A DNA stretch of 11,785 nt from Ornithoclostridium faecigallinarum (GTDB taxonomy: Bacteria; Bacillota; Clostridia; Christensenellales; UBA3700), in the NCBI GenBank assembly GCA_018713665.1, contig DVOI01000062.1, positions 1 to 11,785 of the forward strand. Reading direction: 5' to 3'. Each line of letters begins with the position of its first letter. Positions within the stretch are counted from its first letter, which is position 1. This document shows, piece after piece, positions 1-6,412 of this stretch. The notes beneath the pieces are model-generated. The model was not told the origin of the DNA. It searched no databases and worked only from the letters and a program-made list of their open reading frames with translations. The translations under genes and the position numbers were made by a program.

Positions 1-1
1 C

Positions 2-361
2 GCGATAGGCTTCTTAATCGGCGCGTACATGCCGCTGTTCATGATGCCCGAAGCCGTCCAATACGTCTGCGGATTCATCCCCGGGACCTATGCGTGCGCA
101 ATGTTCCGATATGCGTTCATGAACGACGGAATCAATGCGATTGCCGCATACATCGGCAATCCCGAGTTGATGGAGCAATTGACGGGCAGTTTTGGTTATG
201 AACTCAACTTTTTCGGCATGACGGTCACGCCCGGCTATCAGGCGCTCGCGTTGACGGTGTTCATCGTCGTATTGACGGTGCTCAATGTGTTGGTCGGCAA
301 AAAGCTGACGACGGTCTTGGGTGCGCTGTCCGCCCGCAAGAAAAAGAATAAGACAAAATAA
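2..361 (+). CDS. ABC-2-type exporter permease, C-terminal part (5' truncated)
   Basis: This is the last 119 residues of an integral membrane protein whose start lies before the window; the frame is open from base 2 to a TAA at 359-361. The visible part begins with a hydrophobic segment leading into an AYMPLFMMPE motif and then a FIPGTYACAMFRYAFM motif. That pair is characteristic of the last periplasmic-side loop and re-entrant region of ABC-2 permeases in Bacillota drug or polysaccharide exporters. A hydrophilic loop follows, then a final membrane helix (about 80-101 of the visible part, rich in V, L and I) and a strongly basic tail (ARKKKNKTK), consistent with a cytoplasmic C-terminus. It should pair with an ATPase subunit upstream, not visible here. 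The substrate cannot be told. A hairpin terminator closes the unit. Family assignment is fairly secure; anything finer is inference. Confidence 0.8.
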   Translation, partial: AIGFLIGAYMPLFMMPEAVQYVCGFIPGTYACAMFRYAFMNDGINAIAAYIGNPELMEQLTGSFGYELNFFGMTVTPGYQALALTVFIVVLTVLNVLVGKKLTTVLGALSARKKKNKTK

Positions 362-379
362 GTCAATCCAAAGACAACG

Positions 380-411
380 CAAAAGGGAACGTCAATCGGC
401 GTTCCCTTTTG
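380..411 (+). terminator. Intrinsic terminator between convergent genes
   Basis: A perfect 12-bp inverted repeat (left arm 380-391, right arm 400-411, 8-nt loop) starts 18 nt after the permease stop. The stem is A-rich at its left base and T-rich at its right base. It can therefore act for the permease on the + strand and, less strongly, for the protease ending at 436 on the other strand. The U-tract is short (TTTT inside the stem, then GCTT). Confidence 0.8.
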
Positions 412-435
412 CTTGGGAGAGAATTATGAAAAGTA

Positions 436-1743
436 TTACAGATCGGTCAGCACGGTGGCTGCGAACTCGGCGCTGTCTGCCGTGCCGCCGCGGGTGTAGT
501 TGATGCGGATGGTGTCGCCCACGCGGGCTTTGAGCAAGAATTCGGTCGCGTTGAACACGCGTTCGATCGTGCAGCTTTCGACGACTTCGCCGCCGCGGAT
601 GAGGTCGATCGAGGTCAGTATGTCGCCGGTTTGGAGCACGCCCTCGCAGACGCTGCCGGAGTTGATGCCGGAGACGGCGACGGTCTCGACGGTGCGGATC
701 TCGCCGCTTTGCGAATCATAGACGGTCGTGGTCTCGCCGTTGTTGCTCAGCGTCACGCCCAGCACGAATTTGGATCCGCCCGTCTCGATGACGTTGTCGG
801 CTATGTTGACCGCGATGATCGCGGGGATTGCATAGCAGATGTTGTCGACGTCGGACTCGCTGCTCTTGGCGTTGGCGATGCCGATCAGCTCGCCGCGGGC
901 GTTGAACACGCCGCCGCCCGAATTGCCGCTGTTGAGCGCGGTATCGGTGCGGAACACGCGCACTCTCGACGTCTGCATGTTGCCCAGCACGTTGGTGTAG
1001 ATATATTCGGATTGAGTGGAGACTATGCCTTGCGTGACCGAGAATTGCATCTCTTCGGGGGTGCCGACCGCGATGCAGATTTCGCCGAGCTGAGGGGTGC
1101 CGGTGTCGACCTTCGCCGCCTCGGTGAGGTCGCTGTCGGCGAACACTTCGCCGGTCGCCTCGAGGATGGCGATGTCATAATCGGACGAGCCGCCGAGGAA
1201 GCGCGCCGCGATTGCGTCGCTTTCGGAATATCTGTTGTAGATATAGACGTGAATGTCCGAAGCGATGCCGCGCGAATTTTGGTCGTAGACGACGTGATAG
1301 TTGGTGATGATGTAGGCGGTCTCGCCGTCGAGCTTGTAGATGACGCCCGAACCGAGCGAGGATGAGAAGCGCGAGCTTGCGGTGATTGCGACGCCCGACT
1401 TGATGACCTTGCCGGCGATGTTCTCGAAGCCCTGCGTGTACTCAAAGTCGAGATAGGCGTCGAGGAAGTCGTCCATCGTCGCTCCCGGGTGGGTCTCGGC
1501 GTATGCGTCGAACAGATCTTGAATCGTGATTGTGGAGTCTGCGCCGTCCGAGCCGTCTGCGCCGTCCGAACCGTCGCTGCCTTTGAGCGATTCCAGCCAC
1601 TCCGCCTCGGTGCCTTCAAAGCCGTTGTCCACGGCTATCTGATACGCCGATTTGCCGTCTTGGGCGCAGCCGGCGAAACAGACGAGGGTGAGAGCGCATA
1701 TGAGCGTGAGTGTGATTGCGGCGAGCAATTTTTTGGATCCCAT
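436..1743 (-). CDS. Lipoprotein HtrA/DegP-like trypsin-fold serine protease with PDZ-like C-terminus
   Basis: This is a 435-residue extracytoplasmic serine protease, expected to act in protein quality control at the outer face of the membrane. The N-terminus is a lipoprotein signal (KK, hydrophobic core, CFAGC with the lipidated Cys at 26). Next come a SAYQIAV...GTEAEWLESLKG segment (32-55) of the type found before collagen-like tracts, and five Gly-X-Asp triplets (55-69). The trypsin-like domain spans about 105-325. The triad is clear: His150 in ITNYHVV, Asp190 in SDYDIAIL and Ser275 in NSGNSGGGVFN. Residues 328-435 look like one PDZ domain. The start has a strong Shine-Dalgarno site (GGGAGGAAA, 1747-1755). 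The gene stands alone, divergent from pckG and convergent with the permease. Typical HtrA proteins of this phylum carry a membrane helix instead of a lipid anchor. The catalytic class is secure; substrates are unknown. Confidence 0.9.
   Translation of the reverse strand: MGSKKLLAAITLTLICALTLVCFAGCAQDGKSAYQIAVDNGFEGTEAEWLESLKGSDGSDGADGSDGADSTITIQDLFDAYAETHPGATMDDFLDAYLDFEYTQGFENIAGKVIKSGVAITASSRFSSSLGSGVIYKLDGETAYIITNYHVVYDQNSRGIASDIHVYIYNRYSESDAIAARFLGGSSDYDIAILEATGEVFADSDLTEAAKVDTGTPQLGEICIAVGTPEEMQFSVTQGIVSTQSEYIYTNVLGNMQTSRVRVFRTDTALNSGNSGGGVFNARGELIGIANAKSSESDVDNICYAIPAIIAVNIADNVIETGGSKFVLGVTLSNNGETTTVYDSQSGEIRTVETVAVSGINSGSVCEGVLQTGDILTSIDLIRGGEVVESCTIERVFNATEFLLKARVGDTIRINYTRGGTADSAEFAATVLTDL
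1537..1581 (-). repeat. Short collagen-like (Gly-X-Asp)5 coding repeat
   Basis: Nine-base units of the type GCCGTCCGA/GCCGTCTGC (as read on the + strand) encode five Gly-Ser/Ala-Asp triplets at residues 55-69 of the protease. The tract lies between the lipidated N-terminus and the catalytic domain, so it is probably a flexible acidic spacer. Its tandem DNA structure could change length by slippage. Confidence 0.75.
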
Positions 1744-1785
1744 ACATTTCCTCCCGGCGACGGTGCTGTCCGTGCCTTACGGTGA

Positions 1786-1816
1786 CATAATACTCCGTCC
1801 GAGTGAAAGTATAATG
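1786..1816. promoter_or_regulatory. Imperfect dyad in the protease/pckG divergent region (candidate operator)
   Basis: CATAATACT (1786-1794) and AGTATAATG (1808-1816) form a 9-bp inverted repeat with one mismatch, and an inner ACTC/GAGT dyad (1792-1795, 1801-1804) lies within it. On the minus strand the element contains TATACT and TATTAT, which could serve as -10 boxes for the protease, although no good -35 partner is present. It lies about 40-70 nt upstream of the protease ATG. Operator function is inference. Confidence 0.3.
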
Positions 1817-1883
1817 AAAACGCGAAAAAAACAAAAAAATATTTTTCGGCGAGGAGAGGAGAGCGCGGATTTTGCATTTTGGG

Positions 1884-1897
1884 GGCAAACGATTGCA
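1884..1897 (+). promoter_or_regulatory. cre-like catabolite operator overlapping the pckG -35 box
   Basis: The 14-mer GGCAAACGATTGCA is an inverted repeat (GCAA-ACGA-TTGC) with the central CG typical of LacI/CcpA-family operators. Against the commonly quoted cre consensus TGNAANCGNWNNCA it differs only at the first position. Its right half overlaps the -35 hexamer of the pckG promoter, so bound protein would block polymerase. Carbon-catabolite repression of a gluconeogenic gene would make sense, but the regulator is inferred. Confidence 0.45.
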
Positions 1898-1921
1898 TAT
1901 TGAGATAAGGTTTGATATAAT
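1893..1921 (+). promoter_or_regulatory. pckG promoter, sigma-A type with extended -10
   Basis: The -35 is TTGCAT (1893-1898). A 17-nt spacer leads to a consensus TATAAT -10 (1916-1921), preceded by TG at 1913-1914 (extended -10). Transcription should begin near 1928, giving a leader of about 70 nt. Confidence 0.8.
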
Positions 1922-1930
1922 ATTAACGAT

Positions 1931-1947
1931 TTCGGCGAAACGCCGAA
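1931..1947 (+). promoter_or_regulatory. 5' leader hairpin of pckG mRNA
   Basis: TTCGGCG-AAA-CGCCGAA is a perfect 7-bp inverted repeat with a 3-nt loop, lying within about 5 nt of the predicted transcript start. It could be a 5'-end stabilising hairpin or a DNA operator just downstream of the start site. It is not followed by a U-tract, so it is not a terminator. Confidence 0.5.
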
Positions 1948-1999
1948 CGCGCCACGTGCGCACAACGATACGGAAATACAATTTTAAGGAGATCATAAC

Positions 2000-3778
2000 A
2001 TGAAAGAGTTGACTTCCAACAAGCAAGTGCTCGACTTCGTGGAGCAGACTCGCAGACGCTGCCGTCCCGACAACGTCGTTTGGATCGACGGTTCCCAGGA
2101 ACTGTACGACAAGCTGACCGCCGAGGCTATCTCGACCGGCGAGATGATCAAGCTCAACGAGGACCTGCTTCCCGGCTGTCTTCTCCACCGCACCAAGGAG
2201 AACGACGTCGCCCGCGTAGAGAACAGGACTTTCATCTGCTCCCGCAAGGAAGAGGACTGCGGCCCGACCAACAATTGGTGGGAACCCTCCAAGGCTTATG
2301 AGACGCTGTACGGCATCCTCGACGGCGCGTACGAGGGCAGGACGATGTACGTCATCCCGTTCTCGATGGGTCCGGTCGGCGGCAGACTGTCCAAGATCGG
2401 CATTGAGATCACCGACAGCATCTATGTCGTCCTCAACATGAGGATCATGACCCGCGTCGGCAAGAACGTGCTCGACGCTCTCGGCGACAGCAACGACTTC
2501 GTCCGCGGCACCCACGCCAAGTGCGACGTCGATCCCGAGAAGAGATACATTTGCCAATTCCCCGAGGACAACGCGATCATCTCTGTCAACAGCGCATACG
2601 GCGGCAACGTGCTTTTGGGCAAAAAGTGCTTCGCTCTGCGCATAGCTTCCTATCAGGGCAAGAACGAGAACTGGATGGCGGAGCATATGCTCATCCTCGG
2701 CATCGAGAAGCCCAACAAGGAGACCGTCTACATGGCGGCGGCGTTCCCGTCCGCTTGCGGCAAGACCAACCTCGCGATGCTCATTCCGCCGGAAGGCTAT
2801 CGCAAGAACGGCTATAAAGTCTTCACCGTAGGCGACGACATCGCTTGGATCAGAAAGGGCCCCGACGGCAGACTGTATGCGATCAACCCCGAGAACGGCT
2901 TCTTCGGCGTCGCTCCCGGCACCAACGCCAAGTCCAACCCCAACGCGCTTGCGGCGACCAAGAAGAACACCATCTTCACCAACGTCTGCCACAACCTCGA
3001 GAACAACACCGTTTGGTGGGAAGGTCTTGACAAGAATCCGCCCGAGAACGCGATCGACTGGAAGGGCAATCCCTGGAACGGCAAGACTTCGACCGAGAAG
3101 GGCGCTCACCCGAACAGCCGCTTCACCGCGCCGGCGATCAACTGCCCCTGCATCAGCCCCGAGTTCGAGAACGGCAACGGCGTGCCCATCAGCGCGTTCA
3201 TCTTCGGCGGCAGAAGGGCGAAGACAGCTCCGCTCGTCTATCAGGCTAAGGATTGGGACAACGGCGTGTTCGTCGGCTCGATCATGGCTTCCGAGACCAC
3301 CGCGGCGGCTGCCGGCAAGACCGGCGTCGTCAGAAGAGACCCGATGGCTATGCTCCCGTTCTGCGGCTACAACATGGGCGACTATTGGCAGCATTGGCTC
3401 GACATGGGCGCTTCGGTCGATGCGGACAAACAGCCCAAGTTCTTCAACGTCAACTGGTTCAGGACGGACGATGAGGGTCACTTCATCTGGCCGGGCTTCG
3501 GCGACAACATGAGAGTGCTCGACTGGATGCTCAAGCGCATCGAGGGCACCGTCGACGCGGTCGAGACTCCGATCGGTCTCGTCCCCAAGGCTGAAGACAT
3601 CAACATCGAAGGGCTCGACGACATCACCGTCGACACCGTCAAGGGTCTGTTGCAGATTGACAAGGACAATTGGCGCGAAGAGGTCAAGGGCATCAAAGAA
3701 TTCTATGCCAAGTTCGGCGACAAGCTCCCCAAGGAATTGGAGAAGCAGGTCGAAGAGCTCGAGTCCAAGCTCGCTTGA
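2000..3778 (+). CDS. pckG: Phosphoenolpyruvate carboxykinase (GTP), EC 4.1.1.32
   Basis: This cytosolic enzyme interconverts oxaloacetate + GTP and PEP + CO2 + GDP. It is the entry step of gluconeogenesis, or runs in reverse as a CO2-fixing, GTP-forming anaplerotic step in anaerobes. The 592 residues match the usual length of the GTP class (about 600), which is unrelated in close sequence to the ATP class of many Bacillota. Visible landmarks are the GKKCFALRIAS region with a metal-ligand Lys (about 209), EHM with His229, the P-loop FPSACGKTN (249-257) containing the hyper-reactive Cys253 of this class, VGDDIAW (Asp279/280), NPENGFFGVAPGT, and the nucleotide-site NVNWFR...WPGFG segment. The start is set by AAGGAG (1986-1991), 8 nt from the ATG. 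The gene is monocistronic, with its own promoter, cre-like site and terminator. Codon use is strongly biased to NNC, as expected for high expression. Confidence 0.97.
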   Translation: MKELTSNKQVLDFVEQTRRRCRPDNVVWIDGSQELYDKLTAEAISTGEMIKLNEDLLPGCLLHRTKENDVARVENRTFICSRKEEDCGPTNNWWEPSKAYETLYGILDGAYEGRTMYVIPFSMGPVGGRLSKIGIEITDSIYVVLNMRIMTRVGKNVLDALGDSNDFVRGTHAKCDVDPEKRYICQFPEDNAIISVNSAYGGNVLLGKKCFALRIASYQGKNENWMAEHMLILGIEKPNKETVYMAAAFPSACGKTNLAMLIPPEGYRKNGYKVFTVGDDIAWIRKGPDGRLYAINPENGFFGVAPGTNAKSNPNALAATKKNTIFTNVCHNLENNTVWWEGLDKNPPENAIDWKGNPWNGKTSTEKGAHPNSRFTAPAINCPCISPEFENGNGVPISAFIFGGRRAKTAPLVYQAKDWDNGVFVGSIMASETTAAAAGKTGVVRRDPMAMLPFCGYNMGDYWQHWLDMGASVDADKQPKFFNVNWFRTDDEGHFIWPGFGDNMRVLDWMLKRIEGTVDAVETPIGLVPKAEDINIEGLDDITVDTVKGLLQIDKDNWREEVKGIKEFYAKFGDKLPKELEKQVEELESKLA

Positions 3779-3793
3779 CGCGACAAGACAGAC

Positions 3794-3821
3794 AACGGGA
3801 GGCGCACGCCTCCCGTTTTTT
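3794..3821 (+). terminator. pckG intrinsic terminator
   Basis: A perfect 10-bp GC-rich stem (3794-3803 with 3808-3817, 4-nt loop GCAC) runs into a six-T tract (3816-3821), starting 16 nt after the stop codon. Confidence 0.92.
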
Positions 3822-3895
3822 GTCGCACTTTGGAAGGTGCGCGTCGTCTCGTCGTCTCGGCGTTTCGCGCGCGGAGCGTGCGCCCATGTAAATTG

Positions 3896-3937
3896 TTTGT
3901 AAAAGATTCGTTTTACGCCGCCGCCGCCATTTACAAA
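3896..3937. promoter_or_regulatory. TTTGTAAA/TTTACAAA inverted repeat upstream of the MMPL gene (candidate operator)
   Basis: TTTGTAAA (3896-3903) and TTTACAAA (3930-3937) are perfect 8-bp inverted copies, and a further TGTAAATT lies at 3887-3894. A nested GTAAAA-GATTCG-TTTTAC hairpin lies at 3899-3916. The right copy covers the proposed -35 of the MMPL promoter. MMPL genes are often controlled by TetR-family repressors, but no regulator gene is visible here, so the role is inferred. Confidence 0.35.
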
Positions 3938-3958
3938 AGGCGAAAAGTGTTATATATT
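3930..3958 (+). promoter_or_regulatory. Promoter of the MMPL gene, very close to its start codon
   Basis: TTTACA (3930-3935), a 17-nt spacer and TATATT (3953-3958) form a plausible sigma-A promoter; an alternative extended -10, TGTTATATA, lies at 3948-3956. In either case transcription would begin within a few bases of the ATG at 3965. No other convincing promoter lies closer to the gene after the pckG terminator. Confidence 0.55.
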
Positions 3959-3964
3959 TGAAGT

Positions 3965-6358
3965 ATGAAAAAGTTTGCGGCGTTCATAGTCAAATATCGA
4001 CTCATCATCTTGGGGCTCATCCTGCTGGCGACCATCGCGTGTACTTTCGCGATGTTCTATGTCAACGTCAATTCGGACATTTTGTCCTATCTGCCCGACG
4101 GCATGGATATGACCGAAGGGCTTGACTTCATGCAGGAAAACTTCAATATGCAGGGCGACGCGATCATAGGTATCAGGGGAGAGGGATTGACCTATGAGTG
4201 GATGCAGCAATACACATCGGACCTCGCGGCAAAGTATTCGGTGGGCGACGACCCGGTGATCAAGCCGGGCGGCGTCATTTGGTACGGCATGATCAAGGAT
4301 ATGGCGAGCGTCGACGACGGCGGAATGGGGTCGATGATTGACGATTACATCAAAGACTATGGTCTCACTTTCGAAAAGTTGATGGAGATCGCCCAAAGCA
4401 TGGCGGAAAATCCCGAGATTGAGCGCATGTTCCACCCGGACGATCAGACCTATTTGATCATGTTGCAGCTGTCCGCGCCCAGCTCGTCGGACGAGGCTAT
4501 GGACCTTTTGGACCACATCGAGACGACCGTCACGGATGCCGGCTACGACGTCGCGCTCGGCGGCAGCAGTCAGATTACGCGCGACGTGTTCCAAAGCACG
4601 ATCGGCGAGATCCCCAAATATCTCGTCGTCGGCATCTTGGTGATGTTCATCATATTGCTGTTGACGACGACATCGTTGATGGAGCCGATCATCTTCATGC
4701 TGACTCTCGGCGTGTCCATCATGGTCAATATGGGCACCAACATCATCTTGCCCAGCGTCAGCGTCATCACGTTCGCCGCGTCGTCGATCTTGCAGCTTGC
4801 GCTGTCGATGGACTATGCGATCTTCCTGATGCACCAATACGAACTCGAAAAGCAGTCGACGCTCGACAATCGTCTCGCGATGCAAAAGGCGATTCCCAAG
4901 ACCTTCTCGACAATCGCCGCGTCGGCGCTGACGACGGTGGGCGGCTTCCTCGCGCTGTTCTTCATGAAGTTCGAGATCGGCGCAGACCTCGGGCTCGTGC
5001 TTGCAAAGGGCGTCGCACTCAGTTTGCTCACGGTCATCTTCTTGCAGCCCAGCCTCATGCTGTTGTTCGACAAGGCGAGAGAGAAGACAAAGCACCGCAT
5101 CCTCGTCCCCAAATTCAAGACGACAAGCGGCTTTGCGGTCACCTATCGCAAGACGCTCGTCGTGATCGCGCTCATCTTGCTGATCCCGGTTGCGGTGTTG
5201 CAGGGCAAGGTGGAGCTGTCCTACATCAAGTTCACCGACGAAAACCCCAACCCCACGCAGGTGGAGCAGGTCGTCGACTCGATGAGCAACTCGGTCATTG
5301 TCATAGTGCCGACGGACACGGACGGCGACGGAGTGAATGATTATGACAGGCAATACGCGTTCATCGAGGACGTCAAGGGCATGGATCACGACGTCACGGC
5401 TATGATGGGCTTGTTCACAATGATCCCCGAGGACGGCACGGGCATCATAGATATGGCTATCGACCTCAACAATCCCGATTCCGAGTTCGCCAAGAAGATC
5501 GAAAATCTCTTGCAAATGGCGGAGGATTGGGGGCCTGCCATGGGCATCGACATCGACGAGATGAAGGGCATGCTCGACACCGCGAAGAACATGATAGGCG
5601 GCTTTGTCAACAACGGCTATACGATGTATACGATCATGATTGACTGCGAGGCGGAGTCTGCCGAGGCGGAGGCGGCGCTTGCGGACATACACGCGATACT
5701 CGGAGACTATTTCGGCGAAGATTACTATTTGACGGGCATGTCGCAGGCGGTCGATGATCTCAAGGAGATCACCCCCACCGACTTCAACATCGTTACGATT
5801 GTGTCCGTATTGATCATCTTGGTCGTGCTGTTGTTCACGCTGCGTTCGTTCAAGATGTCGGCGATCATCATTGCGGTCATCGAGTTCGGCATCTTCCTCA
5901 ACTTGACGTTGTGTTACATCGTCGGGCAGCAGATTAACTTCATGGCGTACATCATATTGAGCTCGATTCAGCTCGGCGCGACGGTCGACTATGCGATCTT
6001 GTTCACCGTCAAGTACAAGAACTATCTCGGCGCGTTGCCGGCGAGACAGGCGGCGTACAAGGGCTTGACCGAGAGCGGCGTGTCGATCTTGACGTCCGTC
6101 GCGATCCTTGCCGGGTGCTGTCTGTCGGTGTCGCTGATCACCAGCAACCGCATCGTGTCCGAGATTACGATGCTCATCGCGCGCGGCGCAATCATCAGCG
6201 GCATATTGGTGCTCGTGTTGCTGCCGGCGCTGCTGATCATGTTCACCGGCAATCAAAAGCTCAAAGGCGCGCGCATACGCAAGCGGCAGCGCAAGCTCTT
6301 CCGAAAGGAGACCGACCCCGACGAGGGCAAGGAAGAGAGCAACGCTCAACAGGTTTGA
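3965..6358 (+). CDS. MMPL/RND-superfamily membrane transporter
   Basis: This 797-residue polytopic protein has the duplicated RND/MMPL plan. Helix 1 (about 11-33) precedes a first external domain (about 35-215), then five helices (about 217-370). Helix 7 (about 396-413) precedes a second external domain (about 415-605), then five more helices (about 606-762) and a basic/acidic cytoplasmic tail. Each half carries the Asp-Tyr proton-relay pair of MMPL proteins on its fourth helix: SMDYAIFLMHQ (Asp283-Tyr284) and GATVDYAILFTVKYKN (Asp675-Tyr676). Family members export lipids, peptides or drugs using the proton gradient; the substrate here is unknown. The second external domain holds an acidic DTDGDGVNDYD loop (451-461) resembling a calcium-binding motif. 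The start is firm because an in-frame TGA lies at 3959-3961, yet no Shine-Dalgarno site is present. The gene stands alone. Confidence 0.93.
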   Translation: MKKFAAFIVKYRLIILGLILLATIACTFAMFYVNVNSDILSYLPDGMDMTEGLDFMQENFNMQGDAIIGIRGEGLTYEWMQQYTSDLAAKYSVGDDPVIKPGGVIWYGMIKDMASVDDGGMGSMIDDYIKDYGLTFEKLMEIAQSMAENPEIERMFHPDDQTYLIMLQLSAPSSSDEAMDLLDHIETTVTDAGYDVALGGSSQITRDVFQSTIGEIPKYLVVGILVMFIILLLTTTSLMEPIIFMLTLGVSIMVNMGTNIILPSVSVITFAASSILQLALSMDYAIFLMHQYELEKQSTLDNRLAMQKAIPKTFSTIAASALTTVGGFLALFFMKFEIGADLGLVLAKGVALSLLTVIFLQPSLMLLFDKAREKTKHRILVPKFKTTSGFAVTYRKTLVVIALILLIPVAVLQGKVELSYIKFTDENPNPTQVEQVVDSMSNSVIVIVPTDTDGDGVNDYDRQYAFIEDVKGMDHDVTAMMGLFTMIPEDGTGIIDMAIDLNNPDSEFAKKIENLLQMAEDWGPAMGIDIDEMKGMLDTAKNMIGGFVNNGYTMYTIMIDCEAESAEAEAALADIHAILGDYFGEDYYLTGMSQAVDDLKEITPTDFNIVTIVSVLIILVVLLFTLRSFKMSAIIIAVIEFGIFLNLTLCYIVGQQINFMAYIILSSIQLGATVDYAILFTVKYKNYLGALPARQAAYKGLTESGVSILTSVAILAGCCLSVSLITSNRIVSEITMLIARGAIISGILVLVLLPALLIMFTGNQKLKGARIRKRQRKLFRKETDPDEGKEESNAQQV

Positions 6359-6366
6359 AACAGGTC

Positions 6367-6404
6367 AAAAAAGACCGCCGCAGATCGCGGCGGTCATATT
6401 TTTT
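6367..6404. terminator. Bidirectional terminator shared by the MMPL and acyltransferase genes
   Basis: A 9-bp stem (GACCGCCGC, 6373-6381, with GCGGCGGTC, 6387-6395) has a run of six A on its left (6367-6372) and a T-rich tract ATATTTTTT on its right. It can therefore stop transcription in both directions. It lies between convergent genes ending at 6358 and 6413. Confidence 0.9.
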
Positions 6405-6412
6405 GCTTTTTG

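Noticed and set aside
631..1365. 244-codon frame antisense to the protease
   Set aside because: Val/Asp/Gly-rich shadow; the opposite strand has a complete catalytic triad and a lipobox.
1616..3481. Long open frame of 621 codons antisense to pckG
   Set aside because: It mirrors the strongly codon-biased pckG gene, shows no recognisable domain, is rich in Arg/Asp/Val/His as antisense frames are, and runs across the pckG promoter. PEP carboxykinase on the other strand is unambiguous.
3950..6349. Open frame of 799 codons antisense to almost the whole MMPL gene
   Set aside because: It is long but low-complexity (Asp/Arg/His/Gln-rich), with no family resemblance. It arises from the scarcity of TTA/CTA/TCA-type codons in the sense gene.
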